Assembly (NCBI GenBank): GCA_016793165.1
Contig: JAEULA010000096.1
Location: 1-64,000 of the forward strand
Direction of reading: 5' to 3'
Source of the DNA: Alphaproteobacteria bacterium
GTDB taxonomy: Bacteria; Pseudomonadota; Alphaproteobacteria; CACIAM-22H2
Length of the DNA stretch: 64,000 nt
The translations under genes and the position numbers were made by a program. Shown here in pieces: positions 34,474-43,472 of this stretch. Below the pieces are notes generated by a model that had not been told where the DNA came from, did not search any database, and saw only the letters and a program-made list of their open reading frames with translations. How positions within the stretch are numbered: position 1 is the first letter of the stretch; each line of letters starts with the position of its first letter.

Positions 34474-35450
34474 CGCGCCGAGAGCCGCGGATCGAGGATG
34501 CCGTAGAGCAGATCGACGGCGAGGTTGGTCAGGACGACCACGGTCGAGGAGATGAAGAGGATGCCGAGCAGCAGCACGAGGTCGCGCTGCAGCAGGGCGT
34601 CGAGGACGAGCCGCCCGAGCCCCGGCCAGCCGAACACGGTCTCGACCAGGATCGAACCGCCGAGCAGATGGCCGACCTGCACGCCCATCAGCGTGACGAC
34701 CGGCAGCAGCGCGTTGCGCGCGGCATGGGTGAACGCGATGCGCAGCTCCGAGAGGCCCTTGGCGCGCGCGGTCTTGATGTAGTCGAGCGTCAGGATGTCG
34801 AGCATGCTCGTGCGCATCAGCCGCGTGTAGACGGCGACGTAGAAGAGCCCCAGCGTGGTCGCCGGCAGGACGAGGTGTCGCGCGACGTCCAGGGCGCCCG
34901 CCAGCGCCCCGAACTCGACACCGATCGTCTTCATGCCGCCGGACGGGAACAGCCCGAGCGTGATCGAGAAGAACACGATCAGCATCAGGCCGAGCCAGAA
35001 CTGCGGCGTCGCGTAGACGACGAGGGCGGTTACGGAAACCAGCGCGTCGATCCAACCGCGGTGGCGCAGCGCGGCGACGATCCCAAGCAGCAGGCCGACG
35101 ACCGCGGCGATGGCGATCGCCGTCAGCATCAGGATCAGCGTGGCGCCCAGCCGCTCGCCGACCAGCTCCAGCACGGGCCGGTTCTGGATCAGCGACGTCC
35201 CGAGATCGAAGCTGAGCAGGCGGCCGACATAGACGAGGAACTGCACGTGCAGCGGCCGGTCCAGCCCGTAGGATCGCCGCAGCTCGGCGACCAGCTCCGG
35301 CGAGCCGTGGCCCGACGACGCGACGATGATGTCGGCCGCGTCGCCGGGCGCCAGGTGCAGCAGCAGGAAATTGAGGGCGGCGATCGCCAGAACGGCGGGC
35401 ACCGCCTGCGCGATGCGCAGCAGGAAGAAGGCGGGGCGCCCGCTCATCAC
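34470..35450 (-). CDS. Dpp/Opp-type ABC transporter permease (DppB-like, operon 1)
   Basis: A 326-residue permease with an N-terminal helix (VPAVLAIAALNFLLLHLAPGD), the YGLDRPLHVQFLVY segment and FDLGTSLIQNRPVLELV typical of DppB proteins. The EAA loop is YIKTARAKGLSELRIAFTHA. It ends with VVLTNLAVDLLYGILDPRL. Two ATGs at 35450 and 35447 are possible. It follows the binding protein gene by 16 bases and overlaps the next permease by ATGA. Confidence 0.94.
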   Translation of the reverse strand: MMSGRPAFFLLRIAQAVPAVLAIAALNFLLLHLAPGDAADIIVASSGHGSPELVAELRRSYGLDRPLHVQFLVYVGRLLSFDLGTSLIQNRPVLELVGERLGATLILMLTAIAIAAVVGLLLGIVAALRHRGWIDALVSVTALVVYATPQFWLGLMLIVFFSITLGLFPSGGMKTIGVEFGALAGALDVARHLVLPATTLGLFYVAVYTRLMRTSMLDILTLDYIKTARAKGLSELRIAFTHAARNALLPVVTLMGVQVGHLLGGSILVETVFGWPGLGRLVLDALLQRDLVLLLGILFISSTVVVLTNLAVDLLYGILDPRLSAR

Positions 35451-35466
35451 GCCGCGCGACCGCCGC

Positions 35467-37080
35467 TCACCGGGACTTCCAGACGCCGTCCCAGCCGGAA
35501 TACATCGAGATCCCGTTCGTGATCAGCCCGTTCACGCGGCGGTTCCAGAGATGCACGTACTGCATCTCCATCAGGTAGAGCACCGGCATCTCGTCGTGGA
35601 TGATCTGCTGCACCTCGTCGAATTGCACCTTGCGCTTCGCCGGGTCGAGCTCGCGCGCGGCCAGCGCGAAGAGCTCGTCGACGCGCGGGTTCTTGTAGGC
35701 CATCGAGTTCATGAACGCGGCCCCCGGCTTGATGTTGGCCGAGAGGTAGCTCCGCTCGACCCCGATCGTCGGGTCCGCGTAGTTGTGCTGGAAGGTGCTC
35801 GTCATCTGGAAGGCCCAGTCGCCGTAGACGGCCTTCAGCCAGCCGGCGAGATCCGCGCTCTTCGTATCCACCGCGATCCCGAGCTTGCCGAACTCCTGCT
35901 TCACGTACTCGCCGAGCCGCGTCCAGGCCTCGCCGTACGGCAGCACGTGCTGCGTCATGCGGAACCGCACGCCGTCGGCACCGCGCTTGTAGCCCGCCTC
36001 GTCGAGCAGCGCATTGGCGCGGCGAGGGTCGTAGACGTAGGGCTTGAGCGCCTTGTTGAAGTAGGTCGGGTCGGCGCTGACGATCGGCCCGATGCCGGGC
36101 TTGCCGTAGCCGTACCAGATCACGTCGATGATGCGCTGGCGGTCGAGCGCCATGCTCATCGCCTGGCGCACGCGCAGGTCGTTGAGCGGCGCCTCGCGCA
36201 GGTTCAGCTCGAGCCACATGTTCGGCCCCAGCGCCTCGGCGCCGGCCATCGAGGCCTCGAGCGCCGGCAGCTTGGACAGGCGCTGGATCTCGGCCTCCGG
36301 GAGCGCGCTCTGCGGCGCGAGATCGACCTCGCCCTTCTCCATCGCGATCGCGCGCGCGGCACCGTCCGGCAGCACGCGCAGGATGACCTGGTCGAGATAG
36401 GGCCGCCCTTCGCGCCAGTAGGTCGGGTTGCGCTCGAGAATGATGTGGCTGCCGCGCTGCCATTCCTTGAGCCTGAAAGGCCCGGTGCCCACGGGCGACT
36501 TCGTCAGCACCTCGGCCTGGCGGACCGCGGCCGCCTGCGCCAGGTCGACGCCCGCGAACCTGTGCCGGGGCATCATCGGCGCCTCGGTCGGCTGGAACGC
36601 CTTGAGGAAATACGGGACCGGCGCTTTCATCCGGAAGACGACGGTGGTCGCATCCGGCGTCTCGATCGACTCGACGTCGCCGAACAGCGCGCGCCCGCGC
36701 GAGTGGTAGGGACGGATGATGCTCTCGATCGAGAATTTCACGTCCTCGGAGGTGAACGGCTGACCGTCGTGCCACGTCACGCCCGGGCGCAGCTTGAACG
36801 TCCAGGTCTTGCCGTCCTCGGCACGCGTCCACGACTCCGCGAGCCCCGGCACGGGCGTCATCCCCGCACCCTCCCACTGCAGCAGGCTCTCGTAGATCTT
36901 GGTCGCCACCAGCGCGAGCGGCACCGCGGTCGTGGCGATGGTCGACATCGCGGTCGGCTCGGGATGGTAGGTGTAGGTCAGCGAGCCGCCCTTCGCGGGC
37001 GTTTGCGCCAGCGCGGGCAATGCCGTCGCGGCGGCCACGGCCAGCGCGGCGGCGAGGCGTCGGACACGGATCGTCAGCAT
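35467..37080 (-). CDS. Peptide-type ABC transporter substrate-binding protein (family 5, operon 1)
   Basis: A 537-residue exported solute-binding protein with signal peptide MLTIRVRRLAAALAVAAA ending ALAQ. The mature part has the cluster-5 pattern: IYESLLQWEGAGMTPVPGLA, WTFKLRPGVTWHDGQPFTSEDV, GTGPFRLKEWQRGSHIILER and RVRQAMSMALDRQRII. Members bind peptides, opines, nickel complexes and other charged compounds, so the ligand is open. Its place after a phosphonate-ester hydrolase, a PLP enzyme and a peptidase suggests a conjugated aminophosphonate or peptide-like ligand. The gap from the peptidase gene is 25 bases. Confidence 0.93.
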   Translation of the reverse strand: MLTIRVRRLAAALAVAAATALPALAQTPAKGGSLTYTYHPEPTAMSTIATTAVPLALVATKIYESLLQWEGAGMTPVPGLAESWTRAEDGKTWTFKLRPGVTWHDGQPFTSEDVKFSIESIIRPYHSRGRALFGDVESIETPDATTVVFRMKAPVPYFLKAFQPTEAPMMPRHRFAGVDLAQAAAVRQAEVLTKSPVGTGPFRLKEWQRGSHIILERNPTYWREGRPYLDQVILRVLPDGAARAIAMEKGEVDLAPQSALPEAEIQRLSKLPALEASMAGAEALGPNMWLELNLREAPLNDLRVRQAMSMALDRQRIIDVIWYGYGKPGIGPIVSADPTYFNKALKPYVYDPRRANALLDEAGYKRGADGVRFRMTQHVLPYGEAWTRLGEYVKQEFGKLGIAVDTKSADLAGWLKAVYGDWAFQMTSTFQHNYADPTIGVERSYLSANIKPGAAFMNSMAYKNPRVDELFALAARELDPAKRKVQFDEVQQIIHDEMPVLYLMEMQYVHLWNRRVNGLITNGISMYSGWDGVWKSR

Positions 37081-37105
37081 GTTCCCCTCCCCAGGGCGTC
37101 GATGA

Positions 37106-38539
37106 TCAGAAGCGCGGCGCGGCCGCGGCGGCGCCGCCGTCGGCGTTGCACCAATGATAGATGAACTCCATGAGGTGGCCGATGGCCGCCAGATACTCGG
37201 CCACCGGGATATGCTCGTCGGGCTTGTGCGCCTGCGCGATCGTGCCGGGGCCGAAGACGATCCCGGGGATGCCGCCCTGGTTCACCAGATGCCGCATGTC
37301 GCAGCAGAACGGGCCGTGGCGCACCGCGCTCGCGGCGCCGCGGCGCGCCAGCGTCGCGGACATCTCGCTCGCCACCGGGATGTCCGGCGACTGCACCGTG
37401 CTGTCGTCGTGGTGCAGGAAGGCGAGCTTCGCCGGCTGGCGGCTGAGGAACGGATCGCGCTTGTTGGGCTGGGCGATGGCCTGGCGGAACCGCCGCATCA
37501 CGTCCTGAACGCTGCCGGCTCGATGCGAGAAATAGGCGCCGCCCTTGATGACGACCTCGGCCGCGGTCACCGTCTCGTAGTGACCGCCGACGATCTTGCC
37601 CATCACCAGCGAGAAGGCGGCGCGCCCCTGCTCGGCCGGATCGTTCGGCGCGATGCGGTTGCACTCGCGCTCGACGTCGAGCAGCGCATCGATCACGGCG
37701 GGCAGCTTCTCGATCGCGCTGACGCCGTCCTGCACGCCGTCCTGCCAACGCGCGCCGGGCGAGCGCGACACGCCGGGAATCGAGACCTGCCAGTAGAGCC
37801 CGCCGGGATGGCTGACGAAGATCTGGTTCTCCGTCGGCTCGAGGACGATCGCGGCATCCGCGGTGATGCCGCGCCGTACGAGGTCGAGCGTGCCGTTGCC
37901 GGCGTGCTCCTCGTTCACGACCGACTGGAAGACGACATCGCCGCGCAGGACGATGCCTGACTCCTTGAGATAGGTGAGCGCGAGCAGCGCGGCCATGAGG
38001 CCGCCCTTCATGTCGGACGTCCCCCGCCCATACATCCGGCCGTCGGCGATCTCCGCGCCGAAGGGATCCCGCGTCCACGCGCCCGTGGGCTCGACGGTGA
38101 CCGTGTCGATGTGCCCGTTGAGGATCAGCGACCGGCCGCCGCCGGAGCCGCGAACGACGCCCACCACGTTCGGCCGACCCTTGTAGTTGAGGACGTTCTC
38201 GAGGCCGCTGTCCTTGAGCGCCTGCGCCGTCGGCAGCTCCTCGTAGGGCAGGATGAGGTCGTGCTGCCAGTGGGTGGGATACTGGGCGATGTCGGGAAAG
38301 CGCGCGAACATCGCCTCGACATCGGGCTCCGCGGCGGTGACCTCGGCGCCGATCGCGCGCAGCAGCGAGGCGACATGCTCCTGCGCCGCGCCCTCCTCGC
38401 CGGTGAGGCTCGGGATGCGGACCAGCGTGCCGAGCGCGTCGACGCTGCGCTGCTCGTTGCGCGCGGCATGATCCAGCGCCGCGGCGAGCGCCGCGGACGG
38501 TGAGGGGAATGTCGAGGTCGTCTCGGCTGGCAGGGTCAT
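37106..38539 (-). CDS. M20 family metallopeptidase (ArgE/DapE-type deacylase or amidase)
   Basis: A 477-residue zinc hydrolase without a signal peptide. Metal-binding motifs are ILNGHIDTVTVEP, GRGTSDMKGG with the bridging aspartate, NEEHAGNGT with the general-base glutamate pair, and DEHIPVAEY near the end. Family members remove acyl groups from amino acids or cut small amide-linked conjugates. In this operon it could release an amino acid or an aminophosphonate from an imported conjugate. It follows the serine hydrolase gene by 25 bases and precedes the binding protein gene by 25. Confidence 0.9.
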   Translation of the reverse strand: MTLPAETTSTFPSPSAALAAALDHAARNEQRSVDALGTLVRIPSLTGEEGAAQEHVASLLRAIGAEVTAAEPDVEAMFARFPDIAQYPTHWQHDLILPYEELPTAQALKDSGLENVLNYKGRPNVVGVVRGSGGGRSLILNGHIDTVTVEPTGAWTRDPFGAEIADGRMYGRGTSDMKGGLMAALLALTYLKESGIVLRGDVVFQSVVNEEHAGNGTLDLVRRGITADAAIVLEPTENQIFVSHPGGLYWQVSIPGVSRSPGARWQDGVQDGVSAIEKLPAVIDALLDVERECNRIAPNDPAEQGRAAFSLVMGKIVGGHYETVTAAEVVIKGGAYFSHRAGSVQDVMRRFRQAIAQPNKRDPFLSRQPAKLAFLHHDDSTVQSPDIPVASEMSATLARRGAASAVRHGPFCCDMRHLVNQGGIPGIVFGPGTIAQAHKPDEHIPVAEYLAAIGHLMEFIYHWCNADGGAAAAAPRF

Positions 38540-38564
38540 CGATGGTTCCTGTGGTGGGGCGCGA

Positions 38565-39794
38565 TCAATCGTCGATCGCCTGGTAGACGAGCTGGCGCAT
38601 GAGCCGCCGCAAGCGCAGCCGGCCGGGGCCCGGCGCCTGGGCCATGAAGACGACGACGAGCTGCTCGCGCGGGTCGACCCAGAAGGTCGTGCCGGCGGTG
38701 CCGGACCAGAAGTAGTCGCCCGCCGAGCCGGGCACGACCGCCAGCCCGTCGGCCAGACGCACCGCGACCCCGAGCCCGAAGCCGTAGCCCGGCGTCTGCA
38801 TAGCGGCCTCGCCGGGCGGCAGCGGCGTCGCGATCCGCGTGCCGAGATGATCGGCGGTCATCAGCGCAACGGAGGCGCGGCTCAGCAGGCGCACGCCGTC
38901 GAGCACGCCGCCCTGGAGAAGCATCTGGGCGAAACGCAGGTAGTCGGCCGCGGTCGACAGGGCGCCGGCGCCGCCCGACTCCATGCGCGGCGCCTGCGTC
39001 GCGTCGTAGGTCTGCGCGGGAACCGGCGGCGGCGCGCCGGTCGCGGGATCGATCGCGAACGGCTGCGCGAGGCGACCGCTGCGGGCGGAGTCGACATGGA
39101 ATCCGGTGTCGTGCAGGCCCAGCGGCGCGAAGATCCGCTCGTCGAGGAACCGGCCGAGCGTCCGTCCCGCGACGGCCTCGACGACGGCGCCGAGCAGATC
39201 GGTGGACAGGCCGTATTCCCACACCGTGCCGGGCTGGTGTGCGAGCGGAACCCGGGCGAGCCGCTCGACGAACGCCGACACGGCGAGCTCGCGCGGATTG
39301 ACCGCGATGCCGAGCCGCGCCTGCGCCTCGCGCACGGGCGCATTCGCCGAGCGCTCGCCATAGGCGAGGCCCGAGCTGTGCGTGAGCAGATCGTGCAGCG
39401 TGATCGGGCGCGACGCCGGGACCAGGCTGTAGCGGGCCCCGTCGGCGACGCTGACCGGCGGGGTGCGGAAGCCGGGCAGATGCGTCTCGACCGCGTCGCT
39501 GAGCTGCAGCCGTCCTTCCTCCATCAGCATCAGCGCCGCGACGGAGACGAGCGGCTTGGTCATCGAGTAGATGCGGAAGATCGCATCGGCCCGCACCGGA
39601 ACCGCCCGGGCCGGATCGAGGGCGCCGAGCGTCGTCGAGAAGGCGAGGCGGCCGCGACGCGCGACCAGGGCCACTGCGCCGGGAAGCCGGCCGGCCGCGA
39701 TCTCCTGCTCGAGCCCGTCGCGGATCCGGCCCAGGCGGCCGGCGGAGAGCCCGACCGATTCCGGCCGGGCCTCGGGAAGCGGGCTCGTCGTCAT
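38565..39794 (-). CDS. Serine hydrolase of the beta-lactamase class C/esterase family
   Basis: A 409-residue cytoplasmic-looking enzyme with the nucleophile motif S77-M-T-K80, a tyrosine motif in WEYGLSTDLLG, and a C-terminal GTAGTTFWVDP in place of the KTG box. This is typical of the esterase/D-aminopeptidase branch rather than true beta-lactamases. The substrate is unknown. Its ATG overlaps the stop of the PLP enzyme (ATGA at 39791-39794), so it belongs to the phosphonate-type operon and may cleave an ester or amide of the imported compound. Confidence 0.87.
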   Translation of the reverse strand: MTTSPLPEARPESVGLSAGRLGRIRDGLEQEIAAGRLPGAVALVARRGRLAFSTTLGALDPARAVPVRADAIFRIYSMTKPLVSVAALMLMEEGRLQLSDAVETHLPGFRTPPVSVADGARYSLVPASRPITLHDLLTHSSGLAYGERSANAPVREAQARLGIAVNPRELAVSAFVERLARVPLAHQPGTVWEYGLSTDLLGAVVEAVAGRTLGRFLDERIFAPLGLHDTGFHVDSARSGRLAQPFAIDPATGAPPPVPAQTYDATQAPRMESGGAGALSTAADYLRFAQMLLQGGVLDGVRLLSRASVALMTADHLGTRIATPLPPGEAAMQTPGYGFGLGVAVRLADGLAVVPGSAGDYFWSGTAGTTFWVDPREQLVVVFMAQAPGPGRLRLRRLMRQLVYQAIDD

Positions 39795-41197
39795 CGCGGC
39801 CGCGCGTGGCCGGCGTCGGCCAGCGCGGCGTCAATGCGATCGAGCGCGTCGCTCATCTGCACGGCGGTGATCGTCAACGGCGGCGTGAGGGTCAGGACGT
39901 TGCCCATCGTCGTCTTGAGCGAGACCCCGCGATCGAGCGCGGCGTAGAGGGTCGCCTCGGCCCGATCGGGGTCCGGCACCTTTTCGACCCGACTCTTGAC
40001 GAGTTCGACCCCGATCAAGAGGCCGCGGCCGCGGATGTCGCCGATGCAGTGGTGGCGGCGGCGCATGTCCTCGAGCCGCTGCAACGCCAGCGCGCCGACG
40101 CGCGCCGCGTTCTCGACCAGCCCCTCGTCCTCGATGATCTGGATCGTGGTGAGGGCGGCCCGCGCCGTGACCGGGTTCTTCTCGTGGGTGTAGTGGCCGA
40201 ACGCCCATTGCGCGCCGACATCGAGGTCCTCGCGCGCGATCACCGCCGCGATCGGCAGGATGCCGCCGCCCAGCGCCTTGCCCATCACCAGGATGTCGGG
40301 AACGACCTCGTCGTGCTCGCAGGCGAACATGCGCCCCGTCTTGCCAAGGCCGGTCGGGATCTCGTCGAAGATCAGCAGCGCGCCGTGCCGGTCGCAGGCC
40401 TCGCGCACCATCCTCCAGAACCCCGGCGGCGGCAGGTACGGCACGGCACGCGCCGGCTCGGCGATCACCGCCGCGACGTCGCGCTCGCGCTCGAGAACGT
40501 ACTCGACCATGCGCGCGCATTGCGTGCGGCAGAGCTCGAGCCGGGGCCGGCCGGCGTCGTCGCACGGATAGCCGTAGGGGCAGCGGTAGCAGGCGAAGGG
40601 CGGCACGTGTTGGTCGCCCGCGATCAGCGGCGCCGCCGGACCGGAGCGGAACAGCGACTCGCCCGACAGCGCGGAGGCGCCGAAGCCGGCGCCGTGGAAG
40701 GCGTCCCAGAACGACAGCGTCTTGTGCCGGCCCGTCGCCGTGCGGGCGATCTTGAGCGCGACCTCGACCGCATCCGACCCGCCCGTCGTCAGCAACAGCT
40801 TCGACAGCCCGCCCGGCGCGATCGACGCGAGCTTCTCGGCGAGCTCCGACGCGACCTCGCAGGCGTAGCGGCGCGGCGCGAAGGGCAGCGCATCCATCTG
40901 CGCGGCGATCGCCTTCTTCAGCCGCGGGTGACCGAAGCCGATGTGGTGGACGTTGTTGCCGTGGAAGTCCATGTAGCGTCGGCCGGCGACGTCTTCGATC
41001 CAGATGCCCTCGGCCCTGGCGATCGCATTGAGGCAGGGCGTCGACACCGACTGGCGCAGGAAATGCGCTTCGTCGCGCGCCAGCAGCGCGCGGGTCGCCC
41101 CGTCGAGCGCCGTCGCCTGCCACGCCGCGCGCCGCGACGTGTCGTTGGTGTCGCTCTCGGACTGGGCGGCTCCGCCGGGCTGGCGCGGGATGGTCAT
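39791..41197 (-). CDS. Class III PLP-dependent enzyme, aminotransferase or PbfA-like hydroxyaminophosphonate ammonia-lyase
   Basis: A 468-residue fold-type I enzyme. The PLP lysine is K307 in VMGKALGGG and the pyridine-binding aspartate D278 in LIFDEIPTG; TTGGSDAVEVALK binds the phosphate. A five-cysteine insertion (C203, C206, C212, C223, C227) resembles the CYRCPFG motif of some class III enzymes and may bind metal. The HGNNVHHIGFGHPRL and LPFAPRRYAC segments recall PbfA, which eliminates ammonia from (R)-1-hydroxy-2-aminoethylphosphonate, but I cannot exclude an ordinary omega-transaminase. It overlaps both neighbours by ATGA, which ties it to the phosphonate monoester hydrolase. Confidence 0.85.
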   Translation of the reverse strand: MTIPRQPGGAAQSESDTNDTSRRAAWQATALDGATRALLARDEAHFLRQSVSTPCLNAIARAEGIWIEDVAGRRYMDFHGNNVHHIGFGHPRLKKAIAAQMDALPFAPRRYACEVASELAEKLASIAPGGLSKLLLTTGGSDAVEVALKIARTATGRHKTLSFWDAFHGAGFGASALSGESLFRSGPAAPLIAGDQHVPPFACYRCPYGYPCDDAGRPRLELCRTQCARMVEYVLERERDVAAVIAEPARAVPYLPPPGFWRMVREACDRHGALLIFDEIPTGLGKTGRMFACEHDEVVPDILVMGKALGGGILPIAAVIAREDLDVGAQWAFGHYTHEKNPVTARAALTTIQIIEDEGLVENAARVGALALQRLEDMRRRHHCIGDIRGRGLLIGVELVKSRVEKVPDPDRAEATLYAALDRGVSLKTTMGNVLTLTPPLTITAVQMSDALDRIDAALADAGHARPR

Positions 41198-42747
41198 GCG
41201 ACTGCCACGAGGCCGTCGGTCGACGCGCTCAGGTTCACCAGCTCGCGCTCGGCGTGATGCATGCGCCAGGACAGCATCCGCTGGGCCATGTCCAGCATCA
41301 CTTCTCGGTACGCGGGATCGCGCGAGCGGTCGACGATCTCGCCCGGATCGGCCCGCAGGTCGAAGAGGACGGGCGGCAGCGCCTGGAAATGTACGTATTT
41401 GTGCGAGTCCGAGCGCAGCACCGCGAGATCGCAGGACCGCCAGTCCAGGCCGAGGATGCGCTGGCTTGGCGCGAAGAATCCGCCGCGCAGGCTGAACTCG
41501 AAATGCACCGTGTCGCGCGTGCAGTCGGCGCCGCCGCGGATCTGGGGCAGCAGCGAGCGGCCGTCGCAGGTGTGGGGGACCGGCTGCCCGATCCACTCGA
41601 GGATCGTCGGCAGGATGTCCACGCTCTCCGTCATTCCGCGCACGATCCGGCCGCGCGTCGCATCGGCGGCCGACGACGGATCCACGATGATGAGCGGCAC
41701 GTGATAGCTCGCGTCGTGGAAGCCGAGCTTGCCCAGCAGGTAGTGGTCGCCCAGCTGCTCCCCGTGGTCGCTCGTGAAGACGATCAGCGTGTCCTGCATC
41801 CGCCCCTGCGCCTCGACGGCGTCGAGCACACGGCCGATCTGCAGGTCGGCCTCCTCGATGAGGCCGCAATAGGCCTGGCGCAGGTGCCGCAGTTCGGCAT
41901 CGGTCAGGTCGGCGACGCTTCCCTTGCCGCCGGACATGTAGCTGCCGAGATCCTGCGAGCCGTAGAGATGCTGGAGATAGGGATGGCCACCCGCCTCCTC
42001 CGCCCGCCGCGCCGCGCGGACCGGTGGCGGAATCGCCTCCAGCGGGGTCGACGCGTGGAACGGGGCGGGCGCGTTGAACGGCGGATGCGGCCGGTAGAGG
42101 CCGAAATGCAGCATCCACGGCATGTCGCCCGGGCGGCCACGCAGGTACTCGAGCGCCGCTTCGGTGAGCCAGGCGCTGTCCGACAGATCGCGCTCCACGA
42201 CGCAGGCCGTGCCGTCCGGACGACGAGCGCCCGATTGCGGCGCCCACAGCGCGTCGGCGTCGCGCCCGGCATGATGCGGCGCGCGGCTGGCCACCCAGCC
42301 GACGTAGTTGCGGGCGACGTCGGTGCGCGTGCGCGCCTCGTCCATCTGCGTGATCACGCGCCACGAATCGGCGATGTCGCCGTTGGTGCGGAAGCGCTGA
42401 TCGTTCGGCGCGAGCCCGCGCGGGTCGGGCGTCGTCGTGGAATAGCCGACCAGTGCGGGATCGTAGCCCGCGCGCCGCAGCATGCGTGCGAGATGATCAT
42501 GACGGGAGTCGAGCGGCACGCCGTTGTGCACGACGCGATGGTTCATCACGTACTTGCCGGTCTGCAGCGACGTTCGCGCCGGACCGCAAGGCGCGCCCTG
42601 GCAGAAGTTGCGCGCGAAGGTGACGCCGCGCGTCGCAAGCGCATCGAGGCGCGGGGTCTTCGCCCATGCGGCGCCCAGGCGCCCCAGATGGTCCCCGCGC
42701 CATTGGTCGACGACGATGAGCAGGACGTTCTTCGGACGATCGGTCAT
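41194..42747 (-). CDS. Phosphonate monoester hydrolase-like enzyme (alkaline phosphatase/sulfatase superfamily)
   Basis: A 517-residue enzyme without signal peptide. The sulfatase signature C54-G-P-A-R58 should yield the formylglycine nucleophile. Metal sites show as VVDQWRGDHL near the N-terminus and FTSDHGEQLGDHYLLGK. MNHRVVHNGVPLD, YSTTTPDPRG and YRPHPPFNAPAP closely resemble the known rhizobial phosphonate monoester hydrolase, whose size is also about 514 residues. It would cleave an alkyl or aryl phosphonate monoester to the free phosphonate; related promiscuous activities on phosphodiesters and sulfates are known. It is the first gene of the nine-gene operon. Confidence 0.85.
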   Translation of the reverse strand: MTDRPKNVLLIVVDQWRGDHLGRLGAAWAKTPRLDALATRGVTFARNFCQGAPCGPARTSLQTGKYVMNHRVVHNGVPLDSRHDHLARMLRRAGYDPALVGYSTTTPDPRGLAPNDQRFRTNGDIADSWRVITQMDEARTRTDVARNYVGWVASRAPHHAGRDADALWAPQSGARRPDGTACVVERDLSDSAWLTEAALEYLRGRPGDMPWMLHFGLYRPHPPFNAPAPFHASTPLEAIPPPVRAARRAEEAGGHPYLQHLYGSQDLGSYMSGGKGSVADLTDAELRHLRQAYCGLIEEADLQIGRVLDAVEAQGRMQDTLIVFTSDHGEQLGDHYLLGKLGFHDASYHVPLIIVDPSSAADATRGRIVRGMTESVDILPTILEWIGQPVPHTCDGRSLLPQIRGGADCTRDTVHFEFSLRGGFFAPSQRILGLDWRSCDLAVLRSDSHKYVHFQALPPVLFDLRADPGEIVDRSRDPAYREVMLDMAQRMLSWRMHHAERELVNLSASTDGLVAVA

Positions 42748-42829
42748 GCGGGCGCTCGGTCTGTGTCTGGGGTGTCCGAAGGCTGACGCGAAGGCCTTGC
42801 GTCGCCAAGGGCCCAGCGTCGCCGATAAT

Positions 42830-42862
42830 TCTTTTGCTATGACGTTGTGTCAATGATAAGCC
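42830..42862. promoter_or_regulatory. AT-rich divergent promoter region with TGAC-N5-GTCA dyad
   Basis: Between the PMH-like and PhnZ-like genes an unusually AT-rich stretch contains TGACGTTGTGTCA at 42840-42852, a perfect TGAC/GTCA inverted repeat. LysR regulators often bind interrupted dyads of this kind, and a LysR gene lies beyond the PhnZ-like gene. It is the natural control point for both the nine-gene operon and the oxygenase gene. Confidence 0.4.
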
Positions 42863-42896
42863 GCTTGATATCGTGAAGCTCGCTGGAGAGGGGACC

Positions 42897-43472
42897 ATGG
42901 GGGCGATCCGCGACGATCTTCTCGAGATCTACGGGCGTCGCGCGCACAAGCGCTACGGCCTCACCGACGTCACCCAGCTGCAGCACGCGCTCCAGGCGGC
43001 GGCGAATGCCGAGGGCGCCGGCGAAGGCCCGGCGCTCGTGCTGGCGAGCCTGCTGCACGATGTCGGCCACATGATCCACGACCTCGGCGAGGATCCCGCG
43101 GCGCGCGGGGTCGACGACACGCACGAGGCACGCGGCGCCGCATGGATCGCGGAGCGCTTCGGTCCCGAGGTCAGCGAGCCGGTCCGGCTGCATGTTCCTG
43201 CGAAGCGGTATCTCTGCGCCGTCGAAGGGCACTACGAGAAGCTGTCGTCGGACTCGCGACGCTCCCTTGCGCTGCAGGGCGGGCCGATGACCGCGGCGGA
43301 AGCCGCGGCGTTCCGGGCGACTCCGGGCGCCGACGCCGCGATCCGACTGCGCCGCTATTGCGACGGCGCGAAGAACCCGAACGCCTCCCCGCCGCCTCTC
43401 GAGCACTTCCTCAGCTACGCCGAACCGCTTGCGCGCGACTCAGCGGACCATGGGCCTCGAGGTGGTCGATGA
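42897..43472 (+). CDS. PhnZ/TmpB-like HD-domain protein (putative mixed-valent di-iron C-P bond-cleaving oxygenase)
   Basis: A 191-residue HD-domain protein. The di-iron ligands of PhnZ are matched by H30, H54-D55, H76, H99 and D156. LLHDVGHMIHDLGED, RLHVPAKRYLCA and LALQGGPM follow the phosphonate-associated HD pattern. PhnZ cleaves the C-P bond of a 1-hydroxy-2-aminophosphonate using oxygen. Y20 matches the mobile tyrosine, but the amine-binding glutamate of PhnZ is a threonine here, so the substrate may differ. ATG 42897 has GGAGAGGGG just upstream; GTG 42873 is less likely. The 3' end overlaps the convergent LysR gene by 62 bases. Confidence 0.85.
   Translation: MGAIRDDLLEIYGRRAHKRYGLTDVTQLQHALQAAANAEGAGEGPALVLASLLHDVGHMIHDLGEDPAARGVDDTHEARGAAWIAERFGPEVSEPVRLHVPAKRYLCAVEGHYEKLSSDSRRSLALQGGPMTAAEAAAFRATPGADAAIRLRRYCDGAKNPNASPPPLEHFLSYAEPLARDSADHGPRGGR

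Noticed and set aside
38565..39794. Serine hydrolase as an antibiotic-resistance beta-lactamase
   Set aside because: There is no signal peptide, the KTG motif is replaced, and the gene is embedded in a catabolic operon; an esterase or peptidase role is more likely.
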